Assembly: GCA_913061315.1 (NCBI GenBank) | Contig: CAJXUC010000032.1 | Span: 1-37,364, forward strand | Source: an uncultured Gammaproteobacteria bacterium | Lineage (GTDB): Bacteria > Pseudomonadota > Gammaproteobacteria > GCA-001735895 | Direction of reading: 5' to 3' | DNA length: 37,364 nucleotides | The notes under the pieces: model-generated | What the model saw: the letters and a program-made list of their open reading frames with translations, nothing else | The model's database searches: none | Told to the model about the DNA's origin: nothing | Shown: in pieces, positions 1 to 7,940 of the stretch | Position numbering within the stretch: the stretch's first letter is position 1 | Layout of the letters: each line of letters begins with the position of its first letter | Program-made: the position numbers and the translations under genes

Positions 1-40
1 TAAGGAGTCGTCGGCAGCGTCAGATGTGTATAAGAGACAG
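1..40 (+). other. Nextera adapter remnant (sequencing artefact)
   Basis: Positions 8-40 match the Illumina Nextera read-1 transposase adapter, ending in the 19-base mosaic end AGATGTGTATAAGAGACAG. Positions 1-7 match the last seven bases of the i5 index GTAAGGAG as I recall it. This is library sequence, not genome, and marks the true left edge of the contig at base 41. Confidence 0.97.
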
Positions 41-57
41 ATAATATTCTTAATACT

Positions 58-1614
58 ATGCAAACAAACAACAAACTGTCAAACCAAAAGCTTTTTAATG
101 TAGGGGTAAGACTCGTTAAATTTGCTTGGGTAATCGAAATTCTTGCAATTTCAATTGGCTTCCTCATTTCTATAATAGTGTCATATTCAGTTTATGCTGA
201 ATTAAATAAAACAGATAAAGTTTTAGACTTTGGTGACTATAGTTCTATACTGGTTTCCGCTCTGCCGTTTGTGTTAGTTGCTGTTGTCGAAGCAGCTAAA
301 ATCCCAGTTGCTACAGCTTTAATGTATGCAAAACATTTTACTTGGCGTTGTTTGTTTTTTTTAGGTCTTGTTTTACTTGCCACTATTACCTTCGAAACTA
401 TGTTAAATGGCTTTGAGCGTAATTTTTCAGGTTTAAATATTTCAATTGACGAGCAGAAAAATGAATCGCTGCTTCTTCAAGATAAAGTTGACGTGTTGCA
501 AGCAAGAAAGAATGAGATCAACATTATTAATTTAGATACAGTCGATGGACAATATCGACAACAAGTTGGAGTTGCTAATGCTGTTTATAAAGAAACATTG
601 GCCTCAGAACGACAGCGTATTAACAAAAAAATGGCTACATTCAACAATAAAACTAACGATTCTAAACAGTATTACGCTGAGATAGAGGGACTTAACACTA
701 AGGAACGTAATATTTACGAGTCTTGGGATAAAGAACGAAATCAGCTGCAAGATCGTATTCGGAGTTTATTAAACAACTATGTTAGCGGTACAAAAACTGA
801 TAAACAAAAACTGCAAAAGGAACTAGATGCTCTAAAGGCTGAAATGGAAGAGAAAGTTGAAGATGCCAGTTTTTTTACTAGTAACGAGGTTGAAAAGAAA
901 TATCGCAAATTAATTAAAGACAAAGAAGCTCGTCTTTATTCTGTTGCAGACAGATCCACAGGTAGTGGAGCGCTAGACCAGCAAACTCAGAGTGAAAAGC
1001 AACTCCAAGACCAAGTACAGGTTTTAGGCAAGGATTACCAAAAACGTATCGATATGGGTCGCTCAAGGATTGCTTATCTTGAAGAAAAAATTCTTGAGAG
1101 CACAACTGGTAACGATAAAGTACTTAAAAACTATAAACGTGACTTGACTCAAATCACAAAACAAACAGAAAAATTACGTCAGAACTCCGTTTTTGTAGCA
1201 AAAAAAGAAAAAAACAGACTTGCAGAAGAATATGACGCAATTCAAATCGAAGTTGACGCTATTAATTTACAGATCTATGATATTAGCTTAGAACAGACCG
1301 TTATCAGACATAACATTAACCGCTTGGTAAACTCTAACCAGATTTACCGACTGGCCGCTTATATTGATAATAAAGATCAAGCTATTGACGTCCCAAAATC
1401 TACCGTTGGGCTAGTAGCTATGGTGTGGTTTTCATCTCTTGCCTTTATCAGTGCAATAACCGGTGTTTTCTTAGCTATTGCAGGTATATATACACAACGT
1501 ATATATTCAGAAAACGATGATTTTTCAATGTCACCGCAGAAGGTTACAGCTACTGCAGCCACGGCTGCGGTTATACCGAATCCGTTATCCGTAGCGCCTC
1601 CACCAGAAAAATGA
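58..1614 (+). CDS. Membrane-anchored coiled-coil protein, unknown function
   Basis: A 518-residue protein I cannot assign to a named family. Three hydrophobic segments lie near the N terminus (about residues 22-46, 62-88 and 97-116). A long, charged, Lys/Glu/Gln-rich stretch with heptad-like character follows (about 130-445), then one more membrane segment (about 462-487) and a short Pro/Ala-rich tail. The topology suggests an inner-membrane protein with a large coiled-coil domain on one side, perhaps a scaffold or sensor. The gene is visibly more A+T-rich than its neighbours. No Shine-Dalgarno precedes the ATG at 58, and the frame is open back to the adapter junction at base 41, so the true start could lie upstream and be lost. 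A rho-independent terminator follows at once, so it is not cotranscribed with the next gene. Confidence 0.8.
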   Translation: MQTNNKLSNQKLFNVGVRLVKFAWVIEILAISIGFLISIIVSYSVYAELNKTDKVLDFGDYSSILVSALPFVLVAVVEAAKIPVATALMYAKHFTWRCLFFLGLVLLATITFETMLNGFERNFSGLNISIDEQKNESLLLQDKVDVLQARKNEINIINLDTVDGQYRQQVGVANAVYKETLASERQRINKKMATFNNKTNDSKQYYAEIEGLNTKERNIYESWDKERNQLQDRIRSLLNNYVSGTKTDKQKLQKELDALKAEMEEKVEDASFFTSNEVEKKYRKLIKDKEARLYSVADRSTGSGALDQQTQSEKQLQDQVQVLGKDYQKRIDMGRSRIAYLEEKILESTTGNDKVLKNYKRDLTQITKQTEKLRQNSVFVAKKEKNRLAEEYDAIQIEVDAINLQIYDISLEQTVIRHNINRLVNSNQIYRLAAYIDNKDQAIDVPKSTVGLVAMVWFSSLAFISAITGVFLAIAGIYTQRIYSENDDFSMSPQKVTATAATAAVIPNPLSVAPPPEK

Positions 1615-1620
1615 ACTTTT

Positions 1621-1652
1621 GAACGGTCGCCAAATTGACGGCCGTTCTTTAT
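1621..1652 (+). terminator. Rho-independent terminator of the coiled-coil gene
   Basis: A nine-pair stem (1621-1629 with 1639-1647, one G-T pair) with a nine-base loop is followed by a short T-rich run. It begins six bases after the stop codon. Confidence 0.75.
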
Positions 1653-2358
1653 TGTTCCAAGTTATTTATTTACCTAAAATAGTTTTTCTATGTAGCCTAA
1701 GTGGTAACCCTGATGAGCCGAGTAAGAAAACCCCTTTTAGCCTAAAAATCTATCTTTCATACCCACTATTTTTTATTACAGTGACGTTTGATAGCTCTAA
1801 TTATTGTCACATATCAGTAATTGCTTGAAAATAATTAAATCATTTAGGAGAAACTTAGCAATTTTCAATCATTCAATTAATTAGAAATGTTCTTACTGAA
1901 CATTGTCCTTGTTCACTTAATAGCGCATGGGCTACGAAGCCAAATATGTCTAAACATGTGAACTATTAAGTTTTAACTAAGAGCGGCATTTAGTCGATCT
2001 TTCTTTGTACCAATAAAATATAATTCGACACACAATGAATACTGAGGTTTCTACCTTTTTCAAAAACCAGCAGTAGAATCAAGATCAACACACTCCAAAA
2101 CTCGCTGATAGGCAAACTGATGTTGCTCTGGTTATACTTTTCTTAGTCCGTCTGAGTTATCTGGCTAATGTTAGTTCGATCGCACCTAAGATAATATCAA
2201 TGAATAAAAGTAATAACTGGGCTAAAGCGCTGGATATTGCGCACAATCCGTGCAAACTGGTCTTTAGGTCTTTGCCTGGATGCTTTTATTCATGCCATTA
2301 TTTCCATTCGCTAATACCAAAATTTTAATTCATTGACCAACAGATAGTAATTATTAGT
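1653..2358. other. Intergenic region without recognisable gene
   Basis: About 700 bases with stops in all frames and no protein I recognise. The only structure I could see is a 7-base inverted repeat AATGTTC/GAACATT (1886-1892 and 1898-1904, spacer 5), a possible operator. The promoter for the E1 dehydrogenase module must lie here. No tRNA or insertion-sequence end was found. Confidence 0.5.
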
Positions 2359-4602
2359 ATGGATCGAGCTGATATTGTTCATGACAACTTTCTGCGGCGT
2401 GTAGCCAGACAGGACCTTGATTTTAAAACCAGTGGTTTATCACTGACTGAAGCGGGACTAACTAAAGAACTTTTAATTAGTCTCTTTTACTCGCAGGCTT
2501 TGAGTCGTCAGCTTGATCGCAAGTCACGTAAAATGCAGGCACAAGGGCAAGGTTTTTATACCATTGGTTCTTCTGGTCATGAGGGTAATGCTGCGATTGC
2601 GCAAGCTTTTCGGCCTACTGATATGGCTTTTTTACATTATCGTGACGCGGCATTTCAGATAGCGCGTGCGGCACAAGTACCAGGCCAAACACCACTTTGG
2701 GATATACTGCTCAGTTTCTCAACGGCTATGTCAGACCCTATTTCAGGGGGGAGACATAAGGTGCTTGGTTCTAAAATTCTCAATATTCCACCTCAGACTA
2801 GCACCATTGCCTCTCATTTGCCCAAAGCCGTCGGGACCGCTTATTCGGTCGGCTTGGCAAAACGAATAAAACCTGAACACCAAGCATTGGTTGATGATGC
2901 AATCGTGCTTTGTAGCTTTGGTGACGCCTCACTTAATCATGCGACGTCACAGGCCGCATTCAACACGACTAGTTGGAATGTGTTTCAAGGAGTTCCAATG
3001 CCACTGGTTTTCGTCTGCGAAGACAACGGCATTGGCATCTCCGTTAAAACACCCGTCGGCTGGGTTGAAGCCACCATGTCTAATCGTCTCGGTCTAAAGT
3101 ATTTCAAATGCAATGGGCTTGATATTGTAGACACCTATGCCACCGCCAAAAAAGTGGCGGGCTGGGTCAGGAAAACGCGTCAACCTGCTTTCTTACATAT
3201 GTCTTGTGTCCGTTTATATGGTCACGCTGGGCCTGATGTACAAACCAGTTACTTATCTAGTGAACAGATTGAAACCACTGAAGCACATGACCCTCTACTT
3301 TATACCGCAAAAACTTTAATTAATTCCGCCGATTTGAGTACTACCGAAGTTATTTCAATTTATAACCGTATTGGTGAGCGTGTAGAACGTGCCGCTGAAC
3401 AAGTAATAAAATTAACTCGTCTTCAAACAGCTGATCAGGTAATGGCTAGCATCGTGCCACCTATACGTCACTGCGAACCCAATGTATCCATGCCACAACA
3501 ACAAAGACAATTAATCTTCGGAGCAGCAGACACTTCAGCACTGAAAAAACCACAGCACATGGCGAAAATGATTAACTTCGCGCTGACTGATTTAATGATG
3601 GCTCACAAAGAAATCGTGCTCGCCGGTGAAGATGTGGGGCGTAAAGGTGGCGTCTATGGCGTTACCCAACACTTGCAAAAACGCTTTGGCATTAGCCGGG
3701 TCAGTGACACCTTGCTTGATGAACAGTCAATTCTAGGGTTAGCCATTGGCATGGCTCATAACGGTTTTGTACCCATTGCAGAAATTCAGTTTTTAGCTTA
3801 CTTACACAATGCTGAGGATCAATTAAGAGGTGAGGCTGCGACTTTATCCTTCTTTTCTAATGGTCAGTTTTGCAACCCAATGGTAATCCGGGTCGCTGGA
3901 TTAGGGTATCAACGTGGCTTTGGTGGTCATTTTCACAATGACAATTCTCTGGCCGTATTGCGCGATATTCCTGGCATAGTTATCGCTTGCCCATCGAATG
4001 GCCATGATGCAGTGTTGATGCTACGAGAATCTTTACGTCTCGCCAGAGAAGAGCAGCGGGTGGTGGTTTTTATAGAACCAATTGCCTTATATATGACACG
4101 CGATTTGCATCAGCCTGAGGACGGCTTGTGGACTCATCCATATCCACTTGTCGATAGTGAACTTACTGTTACTTTTGATACCGTCGGAGTTCGAGGTAAC
4201 GGTACAGATCTAGCAATTATAAGTTATGCGAATGGTTTTTACTTGTCAGTTCAAGCCGAAAAAATACTCCGCAAAAAGCATGGCATTGCATGTCGAATAA
4301 TCGATATTCGATGGATTGCGCCCGTACCAGAAATAGCTATTATCAATGCCACAGCTGACTGCAAACATGTTTTGATTGTGGATGAGTGCCGTAGCACTGG
4401 ATCACAAAGCGAATCGCTGATGACATTATTCGCCGAAAAGTCGAACCAGTCTCCTGCTCGCCTAGCGGCAAGGGACTCCTTTATTGCCACTGGACCTGCT
4501 TATGGTGTCACCATGCCAAGTCGAGATGACATTGTTAATGCCGCTTTAGTTTTAGTTAATAGTGAATTACTGAATAATCAGCAACCTAAGGTTGAGGTAT
4601 AG
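2359..4602 (+). CDS. Fused alpha/beta 2-oxoacid dehydrogenase E1 component (TPP-dependent)
   Basis: A 747-residue fusion of both E1 subunits of a branched-chain or pyruvate-type dehydrogenase. Residues about 30-370 are the alpha half, with the thiamine-diphosphate/Mg site G188-D189-A190 and N223 in EDNG (family norm GDG...NN). Residues about 400-735 are the beta half, with the conserved GEDVG and the helix following RVSDTLLDEQ. Known members decarboxylate a 2-oxoacid and pass the acyl group to a lipoyl E2. No E2 or E3 gene is in this window, so it must borrow them or use another acceptor. The next gene, an acyltransferase, starts three bases after the stop and its ribosome site GAGGT lies within the last codons, so the two are translationally linked. 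Substrate is not predictable from sequence alone. The start ATG has no strong Shine-Dalgarno. Confidence 0.88.
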   Translation: MDRADIVHDNFLRRVARQDLDFKTSGLSLTEAGLTKELLISLFYSQALSRQLDRKSRKMQAQGQGFYTIGSSGHEGNAAIAQAFRPTDMAFLHYRDAAFQIARAAQVPGQTPLWDILLSFSTAMSDPISGGRHKVLGSKILNIPPQTSTIASHLPKAVGTAYSVGLAKRIKPEHQALVDDAIVLCSFGDASLNHATSQAAFNTTSWNVFQGVPMPLVFVCEDNGIGISVKTPVGWVEATMSNRLGLKYFKCNGLDIVDTYATAKKVAGWVRKTRQPAFLHMSCVRLYGHAGPDVQTSYLSSEQIETTEAHDPLLYTAKTLINSADLSTTEVISIYNRIGERVERAAEQVIKLTRLQTADQVMASIVPPIRHCEPNVSMPQQQRQLIFGAADTSALKKPQHMAKMINFALTDLMMAHKEIVLAGEDVGRKGGVYGVTQHLQKRFGISRVSDTLLDEQSILGLAIGMAHNGFVPIAEIQFLAYLHNAEDQLRGEAATLSFFSNGQFCNPMVIRVAGLGYQRGFGGHFHNDNSLAVLRDIPGIVIACPSNGHDAVLMLRESLRLAREEQRVVVFIEPIALYMTRDLHQPEDGLWTHPYPLVDSELTVTFDTVGVRGNGTDLAIISYANGFYLSVQAEKILRKKHGIACRIIDIRWIAPVPEIAIINATADCKHVLIVDECRSTGSQSESLMTLFAEKSNQSPARLAARDSFIATGPAYGVTMPSRDDIVNAALVLVNSELLNNQQPKVEV

Positions 4603-4605
4603 CAG

Positions 4606-5628
4606 ATGAAACGACTATCAGCATTGGTCATCTGCCCTGGACGCGGAACCTATAACCGTCAAGAGCTAGGCTACCTTGCAAAAAATCATCATCAACAACA
4701 GTCTATGCTGTCGGGATTTGACAAATGTCGCATAGCGCTGGGGCAACCCTCTCTAACCCAACTGGACAGTACTACCACCTATTCGACGAACCGTTTGACC
4801 CGTGGTGATAATGCTTCTTCACTCATCTATGCCTGCGCTTATGCAGACTTCCTGTCGATCAACCACGATAAATTCGACATTGTTGGCGTGGCCGGTAATT
4901 CAATGGGTTGGTATATCGCACTTGCCTGCGCTGGAGTGCTTGAAGCTAATCACGGATTTAAGGTGGTCAACACCATGGGCACGCTGATGCAAGAAGCACT
5001 GATTGGGGGTCAACTGTTATACCCCTATGTCGATGAAAACTGGATTGAAATTCCTCGTAAGCGGAATGAACTAATGGCATTAACTGATCGTATTTCCGGT
5101 TTATATTTATCAATTAACTTAGGTGGAATGATTGTATTTGCTGGAACAGAGAAAGCGCTTAAGACTTGCGAACAGGGACTCGAGCCGATACAAGGCAAGT
5201 TCCCAATACGACTGCATAATCACGCTGCATTCCATTCACCACTTCAACAACCTATTTCTGTTATTGCTAAAGAACAGCTGCACCCCCCATTATTTCAACA
5301 GCCGAAATTACCGCTGATTGATGGTCGTGGTCATGTCTGGCTACCAAAGGCATCTGATCAAGCAGACCTATGGGATTATACGCTCGGACATCAAGTGGTA
5401 GCGCCTTTTGATTTTCATGCAACGGTTAGATCAGCCCTGCGTGAGTTTGCGCCTGACAACATCATAGTCCTTGGTCCTGGCCAATCTCTCGGTGGTGCTA
5501 TTGCACAATGTTTAATTGCTGAAAATTGGCAAGGTATTCACAGCAAAAAAGACTTTATTGACAGGCAGGCAGAGCAGCCATTTTTATTGTCAATGGGAAT
5601 TGATGAACAACGTGCTGTCGTTATCTAA
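4606..5628 (+). CDS. FabD-like acyltransferase lacking the malonyl-binding arginine
   Basis: A 340-residue alpha/beta protein of the malonyl-CoA:ACP transacylase fold. The nucleophile elbow is G97-N98-S99-M100-G101 (GHSLG in FabD), and the catalytic histidine is probably H206. In E. coli FabD the arginine that holds the malonyl carboxylate is R117, 25 residues after S92. The equivalent place here, 25 residues after S99, is M124 in MGTLMQ. This suggests an uncharged acyl substrate instead of malonyl. The gene is tightly coupled to the upstream E1 dehydrogenase (3-base gap), so a role in moving an acyl group made by that enzyme is plausible; this is inference. It could also be a degenerate or regulatory homologue, but serine and histidine are kept. 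Confidence 0.8.
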   Translation: MKRLSALVICPGRGTYNRQELGYLAKNHHQQQSMLSGFDKCRIALGQPSLTQLDSTTTYSTNRLTRGDNASSLIYACAYADFLSINHDKFDIVGVAGNSMGWYIALACAGVLEANHGFKVVNTMGTLMQEALIGGQLLYPYVDENWIEIPRKRNELMALTDRISGLYLSINLGGMIVFAGTEKALKTCEQGLEPIQGKFPIRLHNHAAFHSPLQQPISVIAKEQLHPPLFQQPKLPLIDGRGHVWLPKASDQADLWDYTLGHQVVAPFDFHATVRSALREFAPDNIIVLGPGQSLGGAIAQCLIAENWQGIHSKKDFIDRQAEQPFLLSMGIDEQRAVVI

Positions 5629-5751
5629 ATTTTTTCACCATTAACGTGTGCTAAAAACTTTAGTTAGTCATCCAGATCTCTGCCATAGGGTCCGTGTATT
5701 TGGCTAAATTTATAGGTACACTAAAACCTTATTTTTATTACTAGAACTGCC

Positions 5752-6567
5752 ATGCCTTTTATTAGCGTCAGCGATGTTCAAATTTATTACGAAATTTCCG
5801 GAAAGGGGCCCCGCTTATTATATATATCCGGTACGGGTGCCGATCTGCGCAACAAACCCAATATTTTCAATTCTCCACTTGCAGATCATTTTAAAATTCT
5901 TGCCTTCGATCAACGAGGTCTTGGACAAACTGATCGTCCGGATATCAGTTACAGTATGGAAGACTATGCCAACGATGCCGCTGGGTTATTAAAAGCTCTC
6001 GGCTGGGATTGTTGTCATGTGATGGGCATTTCGTTTGGTGGTATGGTGGCACAAGAACTCGCTTTACGTCATGCTAATTGCATCGACCGTCTGGTACTGA
6101 GTTGCACCAGCAGTGGTGGTGCTGGAGGGCATTCCTACCCCTTCCATGAAATGCCAACCCTACCTGAAGATGAAACTAATTCCCTATCAGCCATGATCAA
6201 CGATAACCGTCACGATGCCTATTGGCAGCAACAGAATCCTGAGCAGTATCAGGCAATTTTAGATCTCAACCATAGTCACAATGCTGGTATTGGAGAACCC
6301 AACAGAGAAACTGGCGCCAAACGTCAGCTTGAGGCTCGTATTAATCACGATACCTTCAATCGTTTACCCCAAATTAAACTACCTACCTTTATTGTCGGCG
6401 GCACCTACGACGGCATAGCCCCCCGAGTAAACCTTGAAGCAATCAATCGTCAAATTGAACACTCAAAATTACAGTTTTTTATGGGTGGACACGACTTTTA
6501 TGACCACGACCCATTGGCATATCAGCTTATCTCCAAATTTCTTTTGGGCAAGCTCTCGGACCAATAA
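5752..6567 (+). CDS. Alpha/beta-fold hydrolase
   Basis: A 271-residue soluble hydrolase of the 3-oxoadipate enol-lactonase/haloperoxidase-like group. The catalytic triad is readable: S94 in GISFGG, D220 in GTYDG and H247 in GGHDF. The FDQRGLGQTDRP strand-turn and an early SGTG oxyanion-loop motif fit the family. The length is normal. It lies 123 bases after the FabD-like gene on the same strand with no terminator between, so it is probably part of the same transcript and may release or cleave the acyl product of that module. True substrate unknown; esterase, thioesterase or C-C hydrolase are all possible. Confidence 0.85.
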   Translation: MPFISVSDVQIYYEISGKGPRLLYISGTGADLRNKPNIFNSPLADHFKILAFDQRGLGQTDRPDISYSMEDYANDAAGLLKALGWDCCHVMGISFGGMVAQELALRHANCIDRLVLSCTSSGGAGGHSYPFHEMPTLPEDETNSLSAMINDNRHDAYWQQQNPEQYQAILDLNHSHNAGIGEPNRETGAKRQLEARINHDTFNRLPQIKLPTFIVGGTYDGIAPRVNLEAINRQIEHSKLQFFMGGHDFYDHDPLAYQLISKFLLGKLSDQ

Positions 6568-6632
6568 ATATCAATCTTAGGTTCTTTAGCATACCCAGCT
6601 TTACAGATTATGAACTTAACCTTCACTTTAGC

Positions 6633-7838
6633 CTAATGCCGATTGGGCAGACTACTGATTCGATAATCTGTGGCAACTACAGCCAAAACTTCTACGTTCA
6701 TCTCAACCCCAAGACCCGGCTGATCAGACAGAATGGCTTGTCCATTTTTGAGGGTAAATCCAATTGTGCCAATACGTTCACAGTTTGAAATGTATTCCGG
6801 ATATATTTCTGCTTTTTCTGCATTGGGAATCGATGCACAAACGTGCAACATTGCGGCAGCCGCCACCGTCATTGAATCCCAACAATGAGGCGATATTGCT
6901 ACACCTTTTGCATGTGCGAGCGCCGATATTTCAAGCATATCCAGAATACCGCCCACTCCTGCAATATCTGGATTCAAAATATCTGCTGCACCAACTGCAA
7001 GGATGGTTTTAAAATGTGGCACACCGCATTGCTTTTCACCTGTCATAACCCTTAGGCCCGTTTTCTTTCTTATTTCGATCAACGCTTGAATATCTTCTCC
7101 ATCTGCGGGCTCTTCAAACCAGTAAGGTTTAAATGGCGCGATTGCTGAGGCAAGTTCAAGAGACTGTTCAATATTCTTCGGTGCACCCAAATCAAGCATC
7201 AGGTCAATTTCATCACCGAAGGTAGCATAAAGCTGTGCCACACAATCGGAGGCCTCTTTAACCGTACTAAATTGTGAAGTATGAATTTTCATCGATCGAA
7301 AACCCTGAACTAACAGTGCATGCGTTCTATCTACAAAGTGAGTGATAGTTGGATTTGGCTTACTCCAGCAATTAGCGTAGACAGATACCTGCTGGTTCCC
7401 TGAGGCACCTAGAATTTCGTAGAGCGGAAGTTCGGCCTGTTTTGCAGTAATATCCCACAAAGCTATTTCAATGGCGCTGGTAGCAGCCATGTAATCCAAG
7501 CCACGGTGTTTATCAGCAATCCGGTAAGCTAATTCACGAAACGTCCGAGGCGTAATGACATCTCCTGCCATTATAACTTGACCAAGCGCCTGTATGATCT
7601 CTGCAACAGCTTTTTCGCGACAAGGTAAAACAAAGGCTTCTCCCCAACCAATGGTGCCGTCACTTGTTGTCAAACGGACAAAAAGAAATGGTTTCACATC
7701 ACCCCAACCATCATCACTCGGAGCTGAACCAGTAACCCAAGTTTCCACGCACACCAATCGATTGGGTCTCGCTACTGATATTGTATTGACCTCAAGTGGC
7801 CCATTTTTTTTAGGCCCATTATCTTTGCTTTTTAACAT
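6633..7838 (-). CDS. Enolase-superfamily dehydratase/racemase (mandelate racemase group)
   Basis: A 401-residue member of the mandelate racemase/muconate lactonizing enzyme family, which abstracts the proton alpha to a carboxylate using a Mg ion. Visible residues are K184-x-H186 at the end of the second barrel strand, probable metal ligands D216, E242 and E268, and the D291/H318 acid-base pair (NPDIAG and SPHCW). This residue set is that of sugar-acid dehydratases and racemases; the exact substrate cannot be read. There is an unusual Lys/Pro-rich N-terminal extension of about 18 residues before the first strand. The gene diverges from the GMC oxidoreductase across 102 bases holding two palindromes, so the two may share a regulator. 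Confidence 0.87.
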   Translation of the reverse strand: MLKSKDNGPKKNGPLEVNTISVARPNRLVCVETWVTGSAPSDDGWGDVKPFLFVRLTTSDGTIGWGEAFVLPCREKAVAEIIQALGQVIMAGDVITPRTFRELAYRIADKHRGLDYMAATSAIEIALWDITAKQAELPLYEILGASGNQQVSVYANCWSKPNPTITHFVDRTHALLVQGFRSMKIHTSQFSTVKEASDCVAQLYATFGDEIDLMLDLGAPKNIEQSLELASAIAPFKPYWFEEPADGEDIQALIEIRKKTGLRVMTGEKQCGVPHFKTILAVGAADILNPDIAGVGGILDMLEISALAHAKGVAISPHCWDSMTVAAAAMLHVCASIPNAEKAEIYPEYISNCERIGTIGFTLKNGQAILSDQPGLGVEMNVEVLAVVATDYRISSLPNRH

Positions 7839-7863
7839 CTAACATTACCAAAAAATAATAAAC

Positions 7864-7915
7864 TAACCATTGGTAAGTATATTGTCAAAAAATAATTATA
7901 ACTATACAATAGTTA
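7864..7915. promoter_or_regulatory. Two palindromes in the divergent enolase/GMC promoter
   Basis: ACCA-T-TGGT at 7866-7874 and TAACTAT-aca-ATAGTTA at 7899-7915 (seven perfect pairs). Odd-centred short palindromes of this kind are typical operators for dimeric regulators. No regulator gene is adjacent, so the binding protein is unknown. Confidence 0.45.
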
Positions 7916-7940
7916 GCATATTTTAAGAGATAGTATCACT

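Noticed and set aside
1619..1828. A 69-codon plus-strand open frame after the first gene
   Set aside because: It begins inside the terminator hairpin region, has no ribosome site and no protein-like composition.
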